Program-made: the position numbers and the translations under genes
The notes under the pieces: generated by a model
The model's input: the letters and a program-made list of their open reading frames with translations, nothing else
Told to the model about the DNA's origin: nothing
The model's database searches: none
Shown here: positions 58,464 through 64,000 of the stretch, in pieces
Layout of the letters: each line of letters starts with the position of its first letter
How positions within the stretch are numbered: the first letter of the stretch is position 1
Assembly: GCA_025765615.1 (NCBI GenBank)
Contig: JAIVFJ010000007.1
Location: 248,001 to 312,000 of the forward strand
Source of the DNA: Zopfochytrium polystomum
Taxonomy: Eukaryota > Chytridiomycota > Chytridiomycetes > Chytridiales > Chytridiaceae
Direction of reading: 5' to 3'
DNA length: 64,000 nt

Positions 58464-61400
58464 ATGGTCAAGATTCTCGCCGCCGTGGCGGCTGTCGGCG
58501 TTACCTCCGCCGCTGCCGCCGGCACAGGGCCTACCGCCGTCAAGCCCGCTTCTTCTGCGTTTGCACCCACCGCGAACCCTAACCTGGGGAGCGTGGAGTT
58601 TGCCGCCGGTGCCTCCTGCGCTGCGAGCATCATCTCGACCGTCGCCACCGTCAAAGCTTCGGGCTGTGCCGTTCGCACCCAGGTCAACACTCCTTTGTAC
58701 TGCGGAACCTCCTTTGGCTGCCCCACTTCATCCTCTGGTACAGCATGGCCCATTCATTGTCCCAGTCTCTTGCCTCGCGGCGCCTCTAAGCAGAAACTTT
58801 CTACTCAAAACAAAAAACCAGCCGCGAGCGTCGTCGCTGCCCTCAAAACTCCCATTGTCAACTCGTACAGTGTCAACAAACGTCTCGGACCCAAAGCCCT
58901 GAAAACCGAAGCCCGCACGGACGCGGCCCCCGTCGAGCAGATTCACGTCCTCACCGGCGTCAACGACGCTCGCAACAAGCTTGGTCTGACTGGAAAGGGA
59001 ATCAAAGTGGCGGTCCTCGACACCGGTGTCTACTACAAGCACCCTGCCCTTGGTGGGTGCTTCGGTCCCGGCTGCAAGGTTGCCTTCGGCTACGACCTTG
59101 TCGGCGACACCTACGGCATCGCCAACCAGACCGTCGTTCCGGACAGCGACCCCATCGACAACTGTTCTGAAGAAAGTCACGGCACTCACGTCGCTGGTTC
59201 GTGTTATCGTGTTAACGGGTGAACGTGTGCTTGAGAGAAATGAGAGCTGGAAAGTGTGGTGCAAGGTGAACTTCTCTGGGAAGCTGTGGTTCGAAGTGTG
59301 TGTGTTGGCTTGGGGCTTGCTTTCTTGAAAATTGTGGCAAGGTCCTGGTGCGAGAAATTGTGTCGCCACAGTTGGTGCCCCCCGTCCACCACAGCGAGCC
59401 GTGACGTTAACTTGTGTTTTTCGTGTGTCCTACCCATGCAGAAGCAAGTTAATCGATTAATATTTCAATTTAGGTATTGTCGGTGGCAACGCCCTGAACA
59501 TCACCACCCCTGGCTTTACCCCTGCCTTGCCCTGGACTGGAGTCGCCCCGGACGTCACCCTTGGAGCTTACCGTATCTTTGGTTGCCCTGCGGACAGCAC
59601 CTACGACGACATCATCTCTGCCGCCATTTACCAGGCCGCCGCCGATGGTGCTGACGTCATTAATTTGAGGTGAGTTTTTCACTTTCCCAGCGGAAATCGA
59701 TTTGGATTGGGATTTACCGGATAGCGTTCCCCCAGTATTGGTGGTGGCCCAACCTTTGCTGACCAAGCCGACGGCATTGCTGTGACCCGTGTCAGCGCAG
59801 CCGGCACGATTGTGTCTGCATCGAATGGTAACGACGGTAGCTCCGGCTACATGACGAACGGAAATCCGGCAGGCGCTATCGGTGGTTTTGGTGTCGCGAG
59901 GTTGGTTCCAACCCCATTCACGGAACTTTATATACATGCTGACTCTACTTGGTCATTTTTCTCTCTAGTTTCGACAACTTGGCAGTCCCACAGTACGTTT
60001 TGACGGTTGACGGCGTAGTTTTCCCGTGGTCTGGAGGTGTCACGAACAGCAGCTTCGGCGAGCCTGAGAAGCTGGACATTTTCATCAACAACCCCAACGC
60101 CGTTGCCGACGACGTCCAGGACGACGGTTGCAACACCGTTAACGCTGGCGCCGCTGGAAAGACTGTCGTCCTTCGCTGGGGGTCTGTATGTGGATCTCGT
60201 CAGCGGTGCACGTGAGTACAAAGTTTTTGCAGCATTACTCAACACTTTCTGACTTTTCCCATTTTGAAGTATTGCCCAGAACGCGGGTGCCAAGAACTGC
60301 CTAATCTACTCTAACGGTGACTCGATTATTTCCATCACCGGCGGTTTCATTCCATCCGCCTCCACCAGCAAGGAGGCTGGTGCTGCAATCCTCGCTTCGG
60401 CTACCAAGAACGTCGTCATTTCTAAAAAGTACGAGCAGTTCCGTCTCGCCACTGGCGGCACCGTCTCGGACTTTTCGTCCCCCGGCCTCGACCCCGAGCT
60501 CCACATCAAGCCCGATATTGGCGGCATCGGCGGCCAAGTGTACTCGACCATTTCCCCGAACGCTGCGGCCTCGCAAGGCTACGCTGTCCCGTACGCCTCG
60601 TACAGTGGCACGTCCATGGCCTCCCCGTACTTTGCCGGCACTGTTGCGCTTTACCTCCAGGCGAAGGGCAAGACCAGCTTCGCCAACGCCCAGACTGCTC
60701 TGCAAAACTCTGCCACCCCGACCAAGATCTACGGTAGCGATCTTGTTGCGTCCGTCGCTCAGCAGGGCGCCGGCCTTGTCAACGTGTACAACGCGGTTAC
60801 CGCAAAGACTGTCGTCACCCCGTCCTACCTGGCCCTCAACGACACGCAGTTCACGTCAAAGACCCACTACACGCTCACCCTGAAGAACAACTACGCCTCC
60901 GCCGTGTCTTACACTGTGAGCAACGTCGGTGCCGCCACGGTCAACATGTTCAACGGCGTGGAGGACTACATCCAGGACGTCGCCGGAACCACCTTCACCA
61001 CCAACTACGCGTCCCTTGGTTTCGGTAACAAGCAGGAGGCCGTCTTCACCACCGTTGTCGCCGCCGGCGCCTCGACCCAGATCAACGTCAAGGTCACCCA
61101 GCCGACCGCGGACCCGACGACCTACCCCGTGTTCTCTGGGTATATTAAGATCACCAACAACGTGGACGACTCTGCAGTCAACGTCCCGTACGCGGGCATG
61201 GTCGGCAACTGGAAGCAGGCGCCCATCTTCTCGACGAACGCGATCGATTCCTTCGGCTACCCCTCCGGGTTCTACGACCTCGACGGCTTCGCCATCGAGA
61301 GCGGTGTGCTGAACCTGAACGACAACGGCGTCCTCGTTGCTCCCATCTACGCGACCACGACGCGTCTCACCTACATCGAGGTCATCTTTGCGGACAACAA

Positions 61401-61743
61401 CCAGACCGTCAAGGACCAGCTGAACAAGCTCGGCGTCGGCCACAACAAGAACCAAGGATACGCCATCTTGTCGTCGAGCCCCAACGGCCCTCTCGACTTC
61501 CTGCCGTACGGTGTCGGCCAACGTGACGCTGTCACTGCCGGACAGGGTGTTCCTGCTCCTTGGATTGAAGTGTGGAACGGATACGTCCTCGCCGACCCGA
61601 CCACCGCGGGTCCTATCTTCCGCCTTCCCGCCGGCGACTACAAGCTTCGTCTGAAGGGCATGCTCCACATGACCCCCGGCCGCTACACTGGCGACGAAAA
61701 TTTCCAGATCATCGAGACTCCTTTCTTCACCATCGCGTACTGA
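58464..61743 (+). CDS. Secreted subtilisin-like serine protease (S8)
   Basis: Signal peptide [19 protein letters not shown], Cys-containing propeptide region, then a subtilase domain with a complete triad: Asp in [13 protein letters not shown], His in ESHGTHVAG, Ser in [12 protein letters not shown]; oxyanion Asn in [14 protein letters not shown]-like insert ([17 protein letters not shown]) lies between His and Ser, and the C-terminal region is beta-rich as in fungal Vpr/minor extracellular proteases. Five exons: 58464-59196, 59474-59669, 59736-59900, 59969-60211, 60270-61743; the first intron is long (277 nt) for this window. Frame intact throughout. Strong C/G bias at third positions suggests high expression. 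Likely role: extracellular protein degradation during growth or host/substrate attack (inference). Confidence 0.93.
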
Positions 61744-62401
61744 TTGGGAAGTTCAAATCTTTCCTTCGTTCTACTCTTATATTACTTATCACTTTGCGCT
61801 TGATTCCCGTAATGTTCTCTGCCTTTTCCCCAAAAAAACCCCCAATGATTCCTACCATAGCTTTCTCTCTTCTTTGTGCCACCTCTTCAGACTTCCCCCG
61901 CCGCCTCATCCCGCCCTTTTATTTGGCAGAAAACAACTTACTTTCTCTTCTTTGTTTCACGGTTGCCTGTTCATTTTGAAGCAGCAATCTTTTCGACTTT
62001 GGGAGTTACTAGAGAATCTTTGCTTTGTTCCTTTTTGTGCGAGCCGCCGGTTCGACCCCTTTGTTGGCGTCCGGGCTTCGTGGTGAGACGAAGGAAAGAC
62101 TCTCTTCCCCTTACACCTCATGAACAAGCACCCGAAAAATAGTGAAATAAATCCTCCCCGGATTCGGTGGAGATTAGTCTAAATAAGAACAAGGCGTTGT
62201 GATTTCCGGTTAAGATAAATACTGATAGCATCTTTGTTGCATTGCTACATTGGCATTGGTTTGTCCGCAGTGATTTTCGTAACACGAAATTGTCAACTTG
62301 ACTCCCTGAGAGATTGTCAATGTCAGACAATGATGTTTTTTTTTTGTCAGTGCTGGACTGGAAGCAAGTAACAGTTCAGTTGGGAGCACGCGAACTTCAT
62401 T
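61744..62401. other. Intergenic region, no gene seen
   Basis: T/C-rich 3' flank of the protease gene followed by AT-rich sequence; no coding signal recognised. Confidence 0.55.
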
Positions 62402-63008
62402 TTGATGGAAACGGCCACACAGGTACCTTTACTACTCGCATTGTTGGATGGATCGACTTCATTGCGACCTCTGAACGATCCCCATCCCGTCCACCCCCCC
62501 TTCCCCAAAATCATTCCTAATGCGGAAAAGGGCGGCGGGAAGTTTTGGGGGGTAGAGCGTCTTCTGCAAGAATTTTTGGGCCTCATCGTCGACCACAAGG
62601 TCGGCTTCGCCGTCGGACTCGTCGAAGAGCAACCGCCGCTGCCTCAGCTACTGGAGATGGAGAAGGAGCTGCTCCACGAACGGGCTGCACGTGGTGATGA
62701 TGAACTTGAACGGGGTGGAAGCCACGCTGCTGCGACTCCTATCGGGACGCGCGGACACAACGCCGGAGGCTCAAGTCTTCCAGTTCAGTTACGGGTCCAT
62801 CCTTGATCTCTTCTTCCGAATCCACGATCCACGAAACGTCACCCAGCAGGCCCAGTTTTGCGGTCCAGCCTTCCACTCCGTCATCTTCACGCACTCCCTA
62901 CAGCAGCACCAGGCGGCCCTCGACTATATCGAACGCGAGATCAAAACCACTTGGGGCTCAATGAGCACGGCGCCTGTCATGACGGCTGTGGGTTCTTCGC
63001 CAGGTTAA
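62402..63008 (+). pseudogene. Degenerate peptide-methionine sulfoxide reductase A (MsrA)
   Basis: MsrA reduces methionine-S-sulfoxide using the Cys of GCFWG. Here the block reads GGGKFWGVERLLQEF, so the catalytic Cys is Lys. The following VDHKVGFAVG matches DxKVGYAGG; a +1 frame step near 62,680 is needed to reach the conserved LDLFFRIHDP, then FHSVIFTHSLQQHQAA, and the C-terminal active-site tail (YPAEDYHQ in the family) is absent after PVMTAVGSSPG. Missing nucleophile, frame break and truncation suggest decay; an altered, non-enzymatic protein is the alternative. Confidence 0.6.
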
Positions 63009-64000
63009 AGCCGGGCTGTAGTTGTAAGAGCGCCAAGGAAAATCGCCGGAAGAAGCGACGGGAGCTTGACACGAATTACTTGGGTTTGGGTTTGGAAAGT
63101 TGGTAGTATCTCCTCGAGCTCAATTAAGGCGGGCTGGGCAAATCAGTGCAATGTCCGTCACTGTGGCCGAAGCAGCAAACCGGGTTCGCAATTTCATCTG
63201 TCGCCAGTCACTTCCATCAGCGCTCAAGAACGTTTGCTGCGTCCAGAGGCTGCTGCAAATTGCTTTCCCTTGACATTTTTTAAGAAAGCTCCATTTTCCG
63301 CTTCCTTACACGTTCTCTGCTCTTGACCTCTGCGCTACTGCATCAAATGCTTGCCAATTCAAAGGAAATTGAAAAATATGAAGTGCCGACGAGGCTAATA
63401 GTTGGCTGACCCATAACTTTTTATCAGAAAAAACCATGCACTACAATGCATTTGTGACAGAATGATAAGTCGGCTGACAAATCTAACTGTGCTGTAATGT
63501 AAAGTTAATGTGTACACTGTACATGTACATCTCAAAATTCTCCAGATTTTGAGCTAGATAGTTGAGTCAGCGAAAGGTTGCTTTGACAGAGCTCGACCCT
63601 GTCTGATCGGCACGGAATGGGATGGCAGAGGCTGGCGGAGCACGCAGTCTGTGCAGTAGCTGGTCTGGTCGCCTTTCGTTGCGTTTGTGATCGTGCTCGT
63701 GGCGTTGGCGAGTGGCAGACCGGTCGTTCTCGTTGTCGTTCCGTTTCTACGGATACGGGAGGGACATCGAGAAAGGTCTGCTGGGTGTTCAAAAGTTGGA
63801 TGCGACAAATCTTCGCCTTGTCTCGCTCATTTTGCCTCTCGCTCGCTCACACGCTCTCTCTCTCGTTTCTGTCTCGTTCCCTTCGTTTTTTTCAAATTGG
63901 GCTTTATTTATTTTTACATGTATTTTTTATGTTTTTTTGAACCGAACGAAACTGAAACGGTACACAAAAACGTGCAAAAGGAAATCTCTGCCTTTCTGTC
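63009..64000. other. Gene-poor right edge
   Basis: No supported gene. Contains TC-rich runs near 63,830-63,880 and T-rich sequence up to the end. Confidence 0.5.

Noticed and set aside
60856..61668. 270-codon minus-strand frame inside the protease gene
   Set aside because: Shadow of the C/G-rich third positions of the protease coding strand.
1..64000. tRNA, rRNA, CRISPR arrays, transposons
   Set aside because: I looked for these while reading and saw no convincing example; a covariance or repeat search was not possible.

Overview
The window is nuclear DNA from an intron-dense eukaryote, most likely an early-diverging zoosporic (chytrid-like) fungus. The evidence is short GT-AG introns (mostly 50-75 nt), a fungal-style gene set (NACHT/STAND receptor, RNA-dependent RNA polymerase, peroxisomal AMP-forming ligase, secreted subtilase, centrin-binding SFI1-like protein) and a DNAJB13-type Hsp40, which belongs to the radial spoke of motile 9+2 flagella. 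Genes are packed tightly on both strands. I saw no rRNA, tRNA, CRISPR array, intact transposon or organellar sequence.

Layout: 1-1029 mitochondrial-type malonyl-CoA:ACP transacylase (runs off the left edge); 1428-2650 pyridoxal-phosphate homeostasis protein; 2651-5122 no confident gene; 5123-8024 Sel1-repeat protein with a CaaX end; 8314-11601 SPRY plus IQ-motif protein; 11787-14403 PP2A scaffold subunit A; 14804-16668 low-complexity, possibly membrane-anchored protein; 16972-18513 DNAJB13; 18653-21519 duplicated cysteine-rich module protein; 21698-24174 AMP-forming acyl-CoA ligase with a peroxisomal tail; 24850-30780 SFI1-like protein; 30855-32535 BSD-domain protein; 32601-34101 STRAD-like pseudokinase; 34389-35872 F-box-like protein; 35935-42711 NLR-like STAND protein; 42838-44400 class I methyltransferase; 44640-46272 CHASE-domain receptor; 47643-54812 RdRP fused to a DEAH helicase; 55019-56459 mitochondrial BCKDK/PDK-type kinase; 56560-57140 decayed copy of the pyridoxal-phosphate gene; 58464-61743 subtilisin-like protease; 62402-63008 degenerate MsrA; 63009-64000 no gene seen.

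The strongest novelty is the RdRP and DEAH helicase joined by a clean 61-nt intron into one predicted RNA-silencing polypeptide; the helicase exon has no ATG of its own before its P-loop. The second is a run of single-nucleotide reading-frame breaks inside otherwise well-conserved proteins, all in the same direction (+1). Three of them share the octamer CAACTACC in the same phase. This may be a systematic consensus error, gene decay, or +1 translational recoding; the sequence alone cannot decide. Third, two genes need extremely small exons (7 nt and 3 nt) to recover invariant family residues.

Apart from RdRP and helicase, neighbouring genes show no obvious pathway clustering. Several relate to the flagellum, centrosome or signalling (DNAJB13, SFI1-like, STRAD-like, PP2A-A, CHASE, NLR-like). 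Exon joins were inferred by eye from splice signals and family conservation, so coordinates of multi-exon genes are gene spans.
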